Source: Shewanella aestuarii (GTDB taxonomy: Bacteria > Pseudomonadota > Gammaproteobacteria > Enterobacterales > Shewanellaceae). Taken from it: DNA of 64,000 nt. Shown here piece by piece: positions 53,758-63,042 of this stretch (its first letter is position 1; each line of letters starts with the position of its first letter). The notes below the pieces were generated by a model. That model had not been told where the DNA came from, made no database searches, and saw nothing but the letters and a program-made list of their open reading frames with translations. The DNA lies in contig NZ_BMOT01000002.1 in the NCBI RefSeq assembly GCF_014647215.1, positions 372,001 through 436,000 on the forward strand, given 5' to 3'. Both the position numbers and the translations under genes were made by a program.

Positions 53758-53994
53758 ATGAAATATTCAATCTTATTTGCTGCACTATTCTTTGCTGGTT
53801 CTGCTGCTGCTGTTGATTGTGTTGAATGTCACGAAAACGTAGACATTGCAGCACATACTGAAAATGAAGCAACTTTAGCTGTTTGTGCTGATTGCCACGC
53901 CATTGGCGACGCGCATGAAATCGATATGGAAATGCACAGCACTGAGTTGACAATCAAAGAGTGTACTGATTGTCACGAGATGGAAAAAAAGTAA
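53758..53994 (+). CDS. Small tri-haem c-type cytochrome
   Basis: This is 78 residues from the ATG at 53758, chosen for TTAGGAG and the signal peptide (FAGSAAAV). Three CxxCH sites: CVECH (residues 21-25), CADCH (43-47) and CTDCH (70-74), plus extra His residues (H32, H53, H59) that could be distal ligands. The mature protein is about 60 residues, much smaller than the 91-residue tetrahaem CctA and close to c3/c7-type minimal cytochromes. It would be a periplasmic electron shuttle. An intrinsic terminator follows. Confidence 0.88.
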   Translation: MKYSILFAALFFAGSAAAVDCVECHENVDIAAHTENEATLAVCADCHAIGDAHEIDMEMHSTELTIKECTDCHEMEKK

Positions 53995-54026
53995 TTTCGT
54001 CTATTGCGGCTTAGTTAGCAATGATT

Positions 54027-54053
54027 AAAGGTCTTCTTAGGAAGGCCTTTTTT
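54027..54053 (+). terminator. Terminator after tri-haem cytochrome
   Basis: AAAGGTCTTC and GAAGGCCTTT (one G-T pair), 4-base loop, then T residues. Confidence 0.85.
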
Positions 54054-54164
54054 ATTCATTAAAGTGAGCGAAAATATCTGCAATATACGACCGTCTAGAA
54101 AACTAAATGGTTTTAGCTGCTTTCTGATGGTCAGGAAGTTTGTTATGTAGATGATTTTATAAAT

Positions 54165-54356
54165 AACCTTATCTCGGGATAATTCATCCATATCAAAAAA
54201 CTCTTTTAACCGCTAACGGCGTTAAATTTACTTGTAGTCGATTCCCTATATAACGCGAAAATTCGCCTTGTTATCAGTATAAAGGGTTATTTCCTATAAG
54301 TTGTTGAAATTGAAGTTTAAAATTTATCCCCTTAACTCTGAACCCGAGTGGAGGTT
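54165..54356. mobile_element. ~192-bp MITE family, copy E (inverted relative to others)
   Basis: The element lies in the opposite orientation: its right-end sequence is at 54165 (AACCTTATCTCGGGATAA) and its left end at 54356 (GAACCCGAGTGGAGGTT). It is diverged but retains CTGATAACAAGGCGAATTTTCGCG read on the minus strand. It fills part of a 658-bp gap. Confidence 0.8.
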
Positions 54357-54526
54357 AAATCTACTTTATCAACTGAACATAAAGTCATGAATAGCACAAC
54401 CATACACATGGCTCCCTCTATTACTTATTTTTGAGTAGTGAAGCAATTAATTGCAGCTAGCATTGTTTAATCTTCAGTTTTAATTTTGTTTGCCGATATT
54501 ACATTACAGGGCATTTTTTATAAGTC

Positions 54527-54534
54527 GCCGATAA
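54527..54534 (+). promoter_or_regulatory. Possible sigma-28 -10 element upstream of chemoreceptor
   Basis: GCCGATAA matches the FliA -10 consensus exactly, 119 bp upstream of the chemoreceptor start. A TTACAGGG near 54505 is a weak -35 candidate at slightly long spacing. Chemoreceptor genes are often FliA-controlled. The rest of 54357-54652 shows nothing else. Confidence 0.45.
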
Positions 54535-54652
54535 ACCTATTAATAATCGAAAAATATTCATAAATTTTTAATCTTAATATTCGCTTACACACCAAAAAAC
54601 AACTATATATTAACTATTACATTTTAAAAAAATCCAGAAGAAGGATTAGAGT

Positions 54653-56515
54653 ATGCAAATTCGTTCAAAGCTGATGTTGAGTGCTGTAGTGTCTATTTCA
54701 GCACTGGTAGCAATGTTTGCGTTACAACAGTACTCTGCAAATGTTCAGCAGAAATTGTCAATTGCGATCACAAGTGTGATGGAGATTGAAAAAGAAATAT
54801 TCTCACTGAGAAAAGAAGAAAAAGATTTTCTTAGCCGACTTGATGTTAAATATATTGATAAACATCAACAGAATTCGGCCGATTTGTCGGTGCTATTTGA
54901 CCATGTTGAACAGGTCTTAAACGATAGAAATATTCCTACCAATGCGCTCGACGGTTTGAGAAATAGCGTCAACCTTTACCTTGACGCATTCAATGATATT
55001 GTCAATTTGCAGAAAGAAATCGGCTTAACACCCAAAACAGGTTTATACGGGCAATTAAGAGAAGCCGTTCATAATGTTGAAACTATCTTGGATGCCAATG
55101 ATGAAGATGCATTGTTGGTCATTATGTTGCAGCTTCGCCGTAATGAAAAAGACTTCATGCTTCGTAGCGACCTTAAGTACAACGACACCTTTAAAGAGAA
55201 TATCGCTAAATTCAAGCAAGCCGTTAACAGCTCATATTTATCGTCGGATGTGAAGTCGCAGTTACAAAGCAATATTGATCAATACCAAAAAGATTTCCAG
55301 GCGTTGGTGAGTAAAAGAGAAGAGTTCGGGTTATCTGAATCCAGCGGTAAGATGAAGCAGCTTCGCGATGCAATTTATCAAACCGATACTGACAGAGAAG
55401 TACTACACGATCAAACCTTGGCTGAAATTCAAGAGGCTAAAGATAATGGTACTTATATCGGTGGGGGGATATTTTTACTGATTACTTTAGCCCTGTGTAT
55501 TTTTACTTATTATATTATTCGTAGCATTATTGCCCCTGTTGAAAATATTACCCGAGTTATCTCAAGTATTGAGCAAACTAAGAATTTAACGATGCGTTGT
55601 GACACTTCCGGTGAGGATGAATTGTCACAAATAGCGGTGCATTTTAATAGCATGGTGGGATCGTTTCAGAACTTAATTGAGCAAGTGAATGAAGCCGTTG
55701 ATGCTATGAATGACTCATGCCATGAGCTTTCAAAAAATGCCAATGTCGCTTCTGAAGGTGTGTTAAGGCAGTTGAATGAAACCGATATGGTGGCCACTGC
55801 GATAACGGAAATGGGCGCTACCATTGATGAAATTGCTAAAAATACTGAGTTGGCAGCTTTAAAAGCAAGTCAAACACATGATAATGCTCGAAGCGGGCAA
55901 ACGGGTGTAGAAGAAACTATCGCTAAAATCGAATTATTAGCCAGTCAGTTAAATGACTCTTCTAAAGTTGTGTCTGAGTTAGAGCAAGACAGTAAAACCA
56001 TTGGTAGTGTATTAGATGTGATCCGGGGTATTGCTGAGCAAACTAATTTGCTGGCACTAAATGCCGCAATTGAAGCAGCAAGAGCGGGTGAGCAAGGGCG
56101 AGGCTTTGCGGTGGTTGCAGATGAGGTGCGCAGTCTTGCAATGCGGACTCAAGAATCAACTGAAGAGATCGCAGGTATTATTAGTACCTTACAGACACGA
56201 ACTCGTTCAATTGTGCAATTGATGGAAACCAGCCAAAGACAAGGTGCTGAAAGTGCTGAACAAGCAGCCAGTGCAGGTACATTGTTACGTCAAATAAACG
56301 ATGATGTTACCAATATCATGGACATGAGTACTCAAATTGCTGCAGCAATTGAAGAGCAAAGCATGGTTGCAGCAGAGGTAAATAAAAACGTGGTAGTGAT
56401 ACGTGATATTGCCGATGAGTCATCGCATGCTTCTGAAGAGAATGCGGCGGCATCAGAAGATTTACGCATTCGTGCAGCAGGTTTACACAAGTCGGTAAGC
56501 ATATTTAAAATCTAG
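54653..56515 (+). CDS. HBM-type methyl-accepting chemotaxis protein
   Basis: The 620-residue protein has a membrane helix at about 7-25. The periplasmic helical bimodular (HBM) domain is at about 40-260, with the paired [20 protein letters not shown] and [18 protein letters not shown] segments. A second membrane helix ([19 protein letters not shown], about 271-290), HAMP, and a signalling domain with the hairpin tip [40 protein letters not shown] follow. HBM receptors sense organic acids (McpS for TCA intermediates). It reports to CheA/CheW. There is no C-terminal pentapeptide. Confidence 0.93.
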   Translation: MQIRSKLMLSAVVSISALVAMFALQQYSANVQQKLSIAITSVMEIEKEIFSLRKEEKDFLSRLDVKYIDKHQQNSADLSVLFDHVEQVLNDRNIPTNALDGLRNSVNLYLDAFNDIVNLQKEIGLTPKTGLYGQLREAVHNVETILDANDEDALLVIMLQLRRNEKDFMLRSDLKYNDTFKENIAKFKQAVNSSYLSSDVKSQLQSNIDQYQKDFQALVSKREEFGLSESSGKMKQLRDAIYQTDTDREVLHDQTLAEIQEAKDNGTYIGGGIFLLITLALCIFTYYIIRSIIAPVENITRVISSIEQTKNLTMRCDTSGEDELSQIAVHFNSMVGSFQNLIEQVNEAVDAMNDSCHELSKNANVASEGVLRQLNETDMVATAITEMGATIDEIAKNTELAALKASQTHDNARSGQTGVEETIAKIELLASQLNDSSKVVSELEQDSKTIGSVLDVIRGIAEQTNLLALNAAIEAARAGEQGRGFAVVADEVRSLAMRTQESTEEIAGIISTLQTRTRSIVQLMETSQRQGAESAEQAASAGTLLRQINDDVTNIMDMSTQIAAAIEEQSMVAAEVNKNVVVIRDIADESSHASEENAAASEDLRIRAAGLHKSVSIFKI

Positions 56516-56534
56516 CCTTAATGGATAGTAAAAT

Positions 56535-56564
56535 AAAAACCTAACTCATAGAGTTAGGTTTTTT
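56535..56564 (+). terminator. Terminator after chemoreceptor
   Basis: AAAAACCTAACTC, loop ATA, GAGTTAGGTTTTT; a 13-bp stem, 20 bp after the stop. Confidence 0.92.
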
Positions 56565-56587
56565 GTTTTTATTTCGGGCAGTGACTT

Positions 56588-56781
56588 AACTTAAACTTGG
56601 CTAAAGTGACGAATAATTTAGATTTAACTAGCTAATATTCAATTGCTTATAGCACAAACTTGAACTGTGCATTGATAACAAAATGAGTTTACGCGTTAAT
56701 AGCTAAACTGTTACAAGTAAATTCAACATAGTATCGGTGCAAGATACTATTGAATAAGCATTTATTCACCGAGCATAGGTT
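56588..56781. mobile_element. ~194-bp MITE family, copy D (diverged)
   Basis: This is the most decayed copy: core TTGAACTGTGCATTGATAACAA, GTTTACGCGTTAATAGC, TTCAACATAG and GCATTTATTCACCGAGC is clear, but terminal repeats are weak (AACTTAAACTTGG; CATAGGTT). The right end overlaps the rpiA stop codon. Confidence 0.75.
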
Positions 56782-57442
56782 ACTTAGAGGTGACTGTTTT
56801 TACGCCTTCAGGTGTGCCGACAAGTAAAACATCTGCACCACGGTTAGCAAATAGACCGTTAGTTACTACGCCAACAATTGCATTGATCTTAGTTTCCATC
56901 ACTTTGGGATCTAAGATTTTCATGTTGTGAACATCTAAAATAACATTACCATTATCTGTGATAACACCTTGACGATATTCAGGATCACCGCCTAACTTAA
57001 CCAATTCACGGGCAACGTATGAGCGTGCCATTGGGATCACTTCAACAGGTAGCGGAAAATCACCTAAAATTGATACTTCTTTGGTGTTATCAACGATACA
57101 AATGAACTTTTTAGCCACGGCCGCAACGATTTTCTCACGGGTTAATGCCGCGCCACCGCCTTTAATCATATCCATACGGTCATTAATTTCATCAGCACCA
57201 TCAACATAAACAGCAATTTCAGAAACATTATTTAAATCAAAAACTTCAATGCCCAATTGTTTCAGTTTGGCGGTTGATGCTTCAGAGCTTGATACCGCGC
57301 CTTGAATATCATCTTTTATTGTCGCTAAAGCATCAATAAAGTGGTTAACCGTTGACCCTGTACCCACGCCAACGATTGTGTCTCTTTCGACATATTTCAG
57401 TGCTGCCCATCCGGCTGCTTTTTTCATTTCATCTTGAGTCAT
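56780..57442 (-). CDS. rpiA: Ribose-5-phosphate isomerase A
   Basis: The 220-residue protein has the RpiA fold: [15 protein letters not shown] (phosphate loop), [44 protein letters not shown] (catalytic region) and [11 protein letters not shown]. It interconverts ribose 5-phosphate and ribulose 5-phosphate in the pentose phosphate path. Length matches E. coli RpiA (219). The stop codon lies at the edge of MITE copy D. The MscS-ATPase operon lies upstream on the same strand. Confidence 0.95.
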   Translation of the reverse strand: MTQDEMKKAAGWAALKYVERDTIVGVGTGSTVNHFIDALATIKDDIQGAVSSSEASTAKLKQLGIEVFDLNNVSEIAVYVDGADEINDRMDMIKGGGAALTREKIVAAVAKKFICIVDNTKEVSILGDFPLPVEVIPMARSYVARELVKLGGDPEYRQGVITDNGNVILDVHNMKILDPKVMETKINAIVGVVTNGLFANRGADVLLVGTPEGVKTVTSK

Positions 57443-57511
57443 TAGGCTATTCCATTGGTGGCTTTAAAAAGAAGACTTTAAAAATTAGCAAGATTATAAC
57501 GCAACTTGTGG

Positions 57512-58318
57512 TTAAAACATTTGCTTGCTGTCATAAAATTGTGCATTTTTAAATGCATCTAATACCCGGACATTAATGTCACTAATAAATTTCTTTTCTA
57601 AACGCACATCCATCACATATGCCTTAACGGTAATGGTTTGTATATGCTGACCAAAACTGAATTCAGTTCCAAGAATGACATTAACGGGTTTATTCAAAAA
57701 GGTATAAGGCGAGCACTGGGTTGCTTCTTTAGCCAAAGCCATGGCTTTTTTATGATCAACATCTATGGGTAAGTTAAATTGAATTGCCACCATTTCATCA
57801 AGGGCACCGCTATTCGCGTTTGATACAGCCGTTTTCAGGGCTTCGGCATTAGGCACCATGATGGTGTTGTCATCAAAAGTGCGTAGCCAGGTGACACTCC
57901 ATTCTAACTTAGTGACCTCGCCATAATGGCCACCTAAGGTGACCATGTCGCCAACACGATAGGGCGGGTTTAGCATAATAATAAAACCTGCAATCATGTT
58001 TTTTGCGGGCTCTTGGGTGGCTAAACCTATGACAATACTGACAGACCCTATCATGGCTAATACCACGTTTTGATGTGGAGCAATAATTCCAACTAGGGTG
58101 TATGTGATCACTCCACCCCAAATAAATAACCGAATAAATGGGTATAACCTGCCCCAGAGTAATCGGTATTTAGGCAACTTGATGGTTAGCTGATCTAAAC
58201 TCATTTTTATGCCGATTAGCATTACCCAAGCAAGGCCACATATCAGCATAATAAGGGTCATTTTTTCAAATGAAATAATATTGATCAGTGATTGCAAAGC
58301 ATCTGTGCTGGATTCCAT
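57512..58318 (-). CDS. Small MscS-family mechanosensitive channel
   Basis: The 268-residue protein has three N-terminal membrane helices (about 17-37, 50-75, 80-105), the third with the pore-type IGSVSIVIGLATQEPAKNMIAGF. The MscS beta domain follows (PPYRVGDMVTLGGHYGEVTKLEWSVTWLRTFDDNTIMVPN) and an alpha/beta C-terminal part. It should release solutes on membrane tension. It is close to E. coli MscS in length (286). It lies 21 bp after the stop of a P-loop ATPase-like gene and is probably translated with it, which is not usual for MscS genes. Confidence 0.9.
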   Translation of the reverse strand: MESSTDALQSLINIISFEKMTLIMLICGLAWVMLIGIKMSLDQLTIKLPKYRLLWGRLYPFIRLFIWGGVITYTLVGIIAPHQNVVLAMIGSVSIVIGLATQEPAKNMIAGFIIMLNPPYRVGDMVTLGGHYGEVTKLEWSVTWLRTFDDNTIMVPNAEALKTAVSNANSGALDEMVAIQFNLPIDVDHKKAMALAKEATQCSPYTFLNKPVNVILGTEFSFGQHIQTITVKAYVMDVRLEKKFISDINVRVLDAFKNAQFYDSKQMF

Positions 58319-58339
58319 TCTAACTCCCTTTACTGCTGG

Positions 58340-59587
58340 TTATAGACTAAATAGCTTGTTGTGATTAACCAAGTGGACTGCCACAATTTGGGTTAATGCA
58401 GGGGTAATTTGATAATAATGGCGCACAAAATCTTCTTCACAGTACTGAGGAATAATTAACCCTTGGCGACTTAAAAACTCTAATGTTAACGAACTCTTTT
58501 CAACAGAAATGTTGAAAATAATACTCAAATTTTCAACGGTTAACCCGCCGTGAATATAAATTTCGGCCAGTGCAAATAGTGACTCTTCATCTAAACAACT
58601 TAAAGCTTTGGTATCGACCGAAATAATATCAGTAGAGGGCAGCTTACTTAGCTGCTTGATGCCTTGGGTGGCAATCGATCGCTTTAATAGTAATAAGGCC
58701 AATTTCGGATGACCCTGACTATTTGCTACCAAGGTTTTACTGTGTTCTTCAATCGCCGTTAATTCAATATCTAATGGAGCAGCTTTCGCCGTATCATCCA
58801 AGGTTTTTATTGCGCTTTGTGCGGGTAACGTTATCCCTAAATCAGCTAAATGTAAGCTTAAAAGCGTATGCATGGCTGGTTGATTAAGATAAGCAAGATG
58901 TACCACCGTTTTAAAAAAATGGCTTATTTGGTATAGAGACGATAGTCGCTGCCAAACATATGTTTCACACCCCATAATCCAACAATGCTTTTGACGAGTT
59001 TCCATTAAAATCGTAGCTAAGGTGACTAATGCTTGATAGTTACCCATGCGCCTCAGCATTAACTTATGCATGTCATCAATAAAAATGATCTTTGCGGGTT
59101 GAGCATTAATCAAGCTTATTGCATCGGTAATTGACTGGGGATCATCATTAATATCAAAGCAACTAAATAAGCTAGATATCGCTTCTTTTGTGGATAAGGG
59201 GGCACGATAAAAACTTAGCCACAAAATAGGTTCAGCAGCTGCTTGGCTGTGAATAATGTTGTTAATGAAATGGCTTAGACCAGCACCAAATGGGGCTGTG
59301 ATGGCACTCAGTTCACCTTGCTGTTTTCGCCATAATTCAATGGCATTGCTTATTTGCTCCATAGCGAGTTCACGCCCTAAAAGCGGACTGATGTTATCTT
59401 TATGTATTACATAGGGTTGCTGCTTTAATTGCCCCCTAGTGCCATGGTGTGAATAAGTTTGCGCAATCGCTTTTAAAGACAGCTTGTCACTGGGTTCTGT
59501 TTCAATTTGTTGTGGCGCGAACAGCGTTTTTATTTTGTTGATTAATTGCTGCCAGTGAGTCGTGATGGCATTGATCGTTACAGCCAT
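58340..59587 (-). CDS. AAA/STAND-like ATPase-fold protein with degenerate Walker A, linked to MscS
   Basis: The 415-residue protein has a P-loop NTPase of the ORC/AAA kind. Walker A reads APFGAGLSHF where APFGAGKSHF is expected: Leu104 (codon CTA) replaces the invariant Lys. Walker B is intact as KIIFIDDMH (about 168-175). A C-terminal winged-helix-like part (SLFALAEIYIHGGLTVENLSIIFN) follows. The N-terminus LLGRELAMEQISNAI is the usual lead-in. Without the Lys it may bind but hardly hydrolyse ATP, so a regulatory or scaffold role is likely. It is the first gene of a pair with the MscS channel. No known family name is offered. Confidence 0.75.
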   Translation of the reverse strand: MAVTINAITTHWQQLINKIKTLFAPQQIETEPSDKLSLKAIAQTYSHHGTRGQLKQQPYVIHKDNISPLLGRELAMEQISNAIELWRKQQGELSAITAPFGAGLSHFINNIIHSQAAAEPILWLSFYRAPLSTKEAISSLFSCFDINDDPQSITDAISLINAQPAKIIFIDDMHKLMLRRMGNYQALVTLATILMETRQKHCWIMGCETYVWQRLSSLYQISHFFKTVVHLAYLNQPAMHTLLSLHLADLGITLPAQSAIKTLDDTAKAAPLDIELTAIEEHSKTLVANSQGHPKLALLLLKRSIATQGIKQLSKLPSTDIISVDTKALSCLDEESLFALAEIYIHGGLTVENLSIIFNISVEKSSLTLEFLSRQGLIIPQYCEEDFVRHYYQITPALTQIVAVHLVNHNKLFSL

Positions 59588-59912
59588 AATATTATCCGTT
59601 TGATAAACTCATCCATGAAAAGACTTAAGTACTATATAAAGAATAGCAAATCAAATAAGTCAATTAAGTGTAATGGGCTAGATAAAATAGACACTATTAC
59701 AATTAATTAGGTTAGTCATACTAAAGGGCGGAGGCAAATAGAATCGTCTTTTAATTAGCATAATTGCGTGTAAAAAAACAACGAATGTCGCTAAGTAAAG
59801 CTATTGTGATATTTAAGTAACATTTAAAGGTGTTTTTATGATTATTTGACTCGCTGAGTCATGATTACATAGCGTATACTTTATTTTATTTATTCATTAA
59901 ATGTACTTTATT
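59588..59912. other. Intergenic region between ATPase and pbpG with a small dyad
   Basis: The AT-rich gap includes TGACTC, GCT, GAGTCA (59847-59861), a perfect 6-bp dyad, and a -10-like TATACT at 59875-59880, upstream of pbpG. No other element is seen. Confidence 0.4.
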
Positions 59913-60800
59913 ATGCCATTCAAAGCCGTTTTTTCGACAGTCATGTTACTTGCAAGCTTGTCTTCTACTCTAGTGGCTGCTAAGCCCGTGTCATCTACCG
60001 GCCTACAAGAGTTAGCGGCTGGAAGCGCGATGTTGGTTGATTTAAAAACCAATGAAGTGCTTTACTCAAGTAATATTAACCAACAAGTGCCTATAGCCTC
60101 TGTGACCAAACTGATGACTGCGATGGTTGTTTTAGACGCTAAGTTACCCTTAGATGAAATGATTACGGTCGACATCAGCGATGCTAAAATTATGCGCAAT
60201 GTGCATTCGCGAGTACGTGTTGGCAGTGTGGTAAGTCGCGAAACCATGATGTTGCTAACCTTGATGTCTTCAGAAAACCGTGCAGCAACGGCATTGGCCC
60301 ATCATTATCCTGGGGGATATTTCGCGTTCATTAAAGCCATGAACGCCAAAGCCAAAGCTCTCGGAATGAATCAAACTCGATATGCAGAACCAACGGGCTT
60401 ATCGGCTGATAATGTCTCTAGTGCCAGAGATTTGATTATTTTACTGCAAGAAAGTCAAAAATACCCCTTACTTGGCAAGCTGAGTTCAACTAAGAAAAAA
60501 CATGTTATTTTTAGTAGTCCAAAATATAAACTCGATTTTCACAACACCAATAAATTGGTATCAAAAGACAGTTGGAATATCGCGTTAACCAAAACCGGTT
60601 ATACCAGTAAAGCTGGACATTGTTTAATCATGCTAACTGAAATGAATAAGCGGAAAGTGGCATTTGTAGTGCTAGACGCATTTGGTAAATATACCCATAT
60701 GGCTGATGCGAACAGACTAAAGAAATGGCTTGAAACGGGCAAGGTTACGCCTATTCCTGCTTCAGCCAAAGCGTATAAAAGTCAGAAGCAAAGTAGTTAA
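59913..60800 (+). CDS. pbpG: D-alanyl-D-alanine endopeptidase (PBP7)
   Basis: This is 295 residues from ATG 59913; ATG 59901 is a possible earlier start. A signal peptide ends near VAA (23). The serine peptidase motifs are SVTK (63-66), SEN (120-122) and KTG (227-229), with [20 protein letters not shown] and [26 protein letters not shown] as in E. coli PbpG. It cuts D-Ala-meso-DAP cross-links in peptidoglycan in the periplasm. It is monocistronic, with a terminator about 110 bp after the stop. Confidence 0.95.
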   Translation: MPFKAVFSTVMLLASLSSTLVAAKPVSSTGLQELAAGSAMLVDLKTNEVLYSSNINQQVPIASVTKLMTAMVVLDAKLPLDEMITVDISDAKIMRNVHSRVRVGSVVSRETMMLLTLMSSENRAATALAHHYPGGYFAFIKAMNAKAKALGMNQTRYAEPTGLSADNVSSARDLIILLQESQKYPLLGKLSSTKKKHVIFSSPKYKLDFHNTNKLVSKDSWNIALTKTGYTSKAGHCLIMLTEMNKRKVAFVVLDAFGKYTHMADANRLKKWLETGKVTPIPASAKAYKSQKQSS

Positions 60801-60911
60801 TTAAGCTACAAATATGGGTGTTTCGATTATTGATTAGCGGTTTGGTCGGTATTTGCTACGATAAAGCTATTTTTATCGCATAAAGTCAGCGTCATTCAGT
60901 GCTCTTACTCG

Positions 60912-60941
60912 TCCCAGTTATGTCAATAACTGGGATTTTTG
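60912..60941 (+). terminator. Terminator after pbpG
   Basis: TCCCAGTTAT, loop GTCA, ATAACTGGGA, then TTTTT. Confidence 0.88.
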
Positions 60942-61026
60942 TATCTGATTGAATCATGTCGATGTTAAGTGATCATTTTGTGTGTTTTCGCGGTATAACA
61001 TCAGCAGTAAATCTTTGGAGATAAAC

Positions 61027-61671
61027 ATGCTTAATATGGATTTTCGTCTGCGGGTGCATATCAATACATTTGATGAGCAATGGCAACCAAGCCCCGCAGC
61101 GGGTGTGTGGCGTAAACGGCTTGCAAGAGAAGAGGCTGAACGAGGCCATGCAACCAGTATTGTAAAATATGATGCGGGTGCTAGCTTTGCGACTCATCCA
61201 CACCCATTAGGGGAAGAGATACTCGTATTGTCAGGGGTGTTTTCCGATGAAACCGGTGATTACCCCGCCGGTAGCTACCTTCGTAATCCACAAGGTTTTA
61301 GCCATGCGCCTTTTAGCCTTCAAGGGTGCGAATTACTGGTAAAACTGCATCAGTTTCAAACTACAGATACCGAGCAAGTTCGAGTCGATACGCACAATAC
61401 ACCTTGGTTGCCAGGTTATGGCGACTTAAAGGTGATGCCATTGCATCAACATAATACAGAATCTACCGCACTTGTATTTTGGCCCGCTGGGGCAAAGTTT
61501 CAACCTCATCGTCATTTTGGTGGCGAAGAAATTTACGTCATAAGTGGTGTGTTTATGGATGAATTTGGTCAGTATCCAGCAGGCTCTTGGCTGCGAAGTC
61601 CACATTTAAGTCAACATAATCCTTATGTGGAACAAGATACGATTATTTGGGTTAAAACCGGCCACCTATAA
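61027..61671 (+). CDS. Bicupin protein (ChrR-like cupin)
   Basis: This is 214 residues from the ATG at 61027 (GGAGAT upstream; an in-frame extension to 60982 lacks a site). Two cupin barrels are present: the first with H57, H59, E63 and H93 in SFATHPHPLGEEILVLSGVFSDETGDYPAGSYLRNP, the second with H161, H163, E167 in KFQPHRHFGGEEIYVISGVFMDEFGQYPAGSWLRSP. The metal sites look complete. The form resembles the ChrR cupin, but no anti-sigma or zinc-finger part is present. It may be an oxygenase or a redox-linked binding protein. It is cytosolic and appears to stand alone. Confidence 0.8.
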   Translation: MLNMDFRLRVHINTFDEQWQPSPAAGVWRKRLAREEAERGHATSIVKYDAGASFATHPHPLGEEILVLSGVFSDETGDYPAGSYLRNPQGFSHAPFSLQGCELLVKLHQFQTTDTEQVRVDTHNTPWLPGYGDLKVMPLHQHNTESTALVFWPAGAKFQPHRHFGGEEIYVISGVFMDEFGQYPAGSWLRSPHLSQHNPYVEQDTIIWVKTGHL

Positions 61672-61755
61672 TTAAGTCGTTGTGTTATTGGACTTTTAAA
61701 AATTCAATTTTAACGATATATTAACCTTTCACCTATATCAGGATAAATATTAGCA

Positions 61756-62946
61756 ATGGATGCTTTTACTTTACATATATCAACGGCGATTGTCAGTGCC
61801 ATGATGGTCGTCAGTTTGCTCACCTTTTATTTTGTCGGTAATCGTGAGCGCAGTCTTATCGACTGGAGTATTGCTGGTGGATTATTCTTTTTTAGCAATG
61901 CCGTAGGTATTGCCTCTTATTTTTTAGATATTCCCTATTGGCTTGGTCCCGCATTAACTAATGCTTGTTATATTCTGGCTCATCTAGCATTGCTTGCAGG
62001 TATTAGGCGCCATCTTTTATTGCCAGCAAACTGGTCGCTAATGCTTTGGGTTGCCGTGGCGGTGTTTTTTGCTCATTACATACCAGGTTTATTAGAAACA
62101 ATTACCCATAGATTACTTTATATTTATCCGTTATTAATGGCGATCAATGTTTTCACTGTGTTCACGATCGTCAAGGGCGTAAAATCGAAAAAACTTCACG
62201 TCATTTATTATCCCTTTATGTTTGCTGAGTTAATCTTTTTTGGTCAGCAATTAGTGCGATTTATCTTTATTGTGTTCGACAATCAATTGCCTTTAAGCAT
62301 TTCGGGTGATCATTTGTTACAGACCTTGGGCACCTTAGCTGTGATGACTTTTTTATTACTGATGATTTTGTCCTGTTGTCTTATCGTTTACCGTCAACAG
62401 CAGCTTAAATTATTCGATGCACTTGCGGTTGATCCATTAACCGGCTTACTGAATAGCCAATCTTTACCAAAGCAAGCAAAACACATTTTTGCGCAATGTA
62501 ATACTGCCAAGCCCTTAGGTATTATGGTGGTTGAGATAGCTGCATTACCTCAATTAAGTGGACAATATGGCTACGTGGCAAGTGATAGCGTGATAAAGCA
62601 TATTGCCAATGTGTTGAAATTTACTACTCATATTGAAGGCGGTATTTTCCGAAGTCACACGAATAAATTTGCGTTGTTTATTACAGGTGCGAAGACCGAG
62701 CAATTGCAGCGTTTAAGTGAGCGCTTAGTTGAAAAAGTGGCCTTATCACAAATAAAGGGCTTGCCTGATAGCATTCAGCTTAATTTGCATGTCGGTTATT
62801 CGATACAAACTTCCGATGATCAAAGCTGGCAACTACTGCTGCAGCAGGCAGAGCAAAAATTAACGCAAACTAAGCCCACGGATCAGACACTAGACCAGAG
62901 GAATGATAAAAATATCATCTTTGATAGATTCGGTTTTATTGCTTGA
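61756..62946 (+). CDS. Membrane protein with degenerate GGDEF domain
   Basis: The 396-residue protein has six or seven N-terminal helices (about 7-205), of the 7TM-like sensory kind. A GGDEF-fold domain follows (ALAVDPLTGLLNSQSL, MVVEIAALPQLSGQYGYVASDSVIKHIANVL). The active-site loop reads RSHTNKF where GG(D/E)EF belongs, and the metal Asp of the DxDxFK segment is missing (VEIAALPQLS). So it cannot make c-di-GMP; it may bind GTP or c-di-GMP or have a structural role. It follows the cupin gene by about 84 bp. Confidence 0.85.
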   Translation: MDAFTLHISTAIVSAMMVVSLLTFYFVGNRERSLIDWSIAGGLFFFSNAVGIASYFLDIPYWLGPALTNACYILAHLALLAGIRRHLLLPANWSLMLWVAVAVFFAHYIPGLLETITHRLLYIYPLLMAINVFTVFTIVKGVKSKKLHVIYYPFMFAELIFFGQQLVRFIFIVFDNQLPLSISGDHLLQTLGTLAVMTFLLLMILSCCLIVYRQQQLKLFDALAVDPLTGLLNSQSLPKQAKHIFAQCNTAKPLGIMVVEIAALPQLSGQYGYVASDSVIKHIANVLKFTTHIEGGIFRSHTNKFALFITGAKTEQLQRLSERLVEKVALSQIKGLPDSIQLNLHVGYSIQTSDDQSWQLLLQQAEQKLTQTKPTDQTLDQRNDKNIIFDRFGFIA

Positions 62947-63042
62947 TGGCTGTGAATTAAATAGAGTGTGAATGGGTTTGTTATGTAAAAAAATGCGGCA
63001 ATGAGCCGCGTTTTTCTGACAGCCAGCGCTAACGAGATCGCA

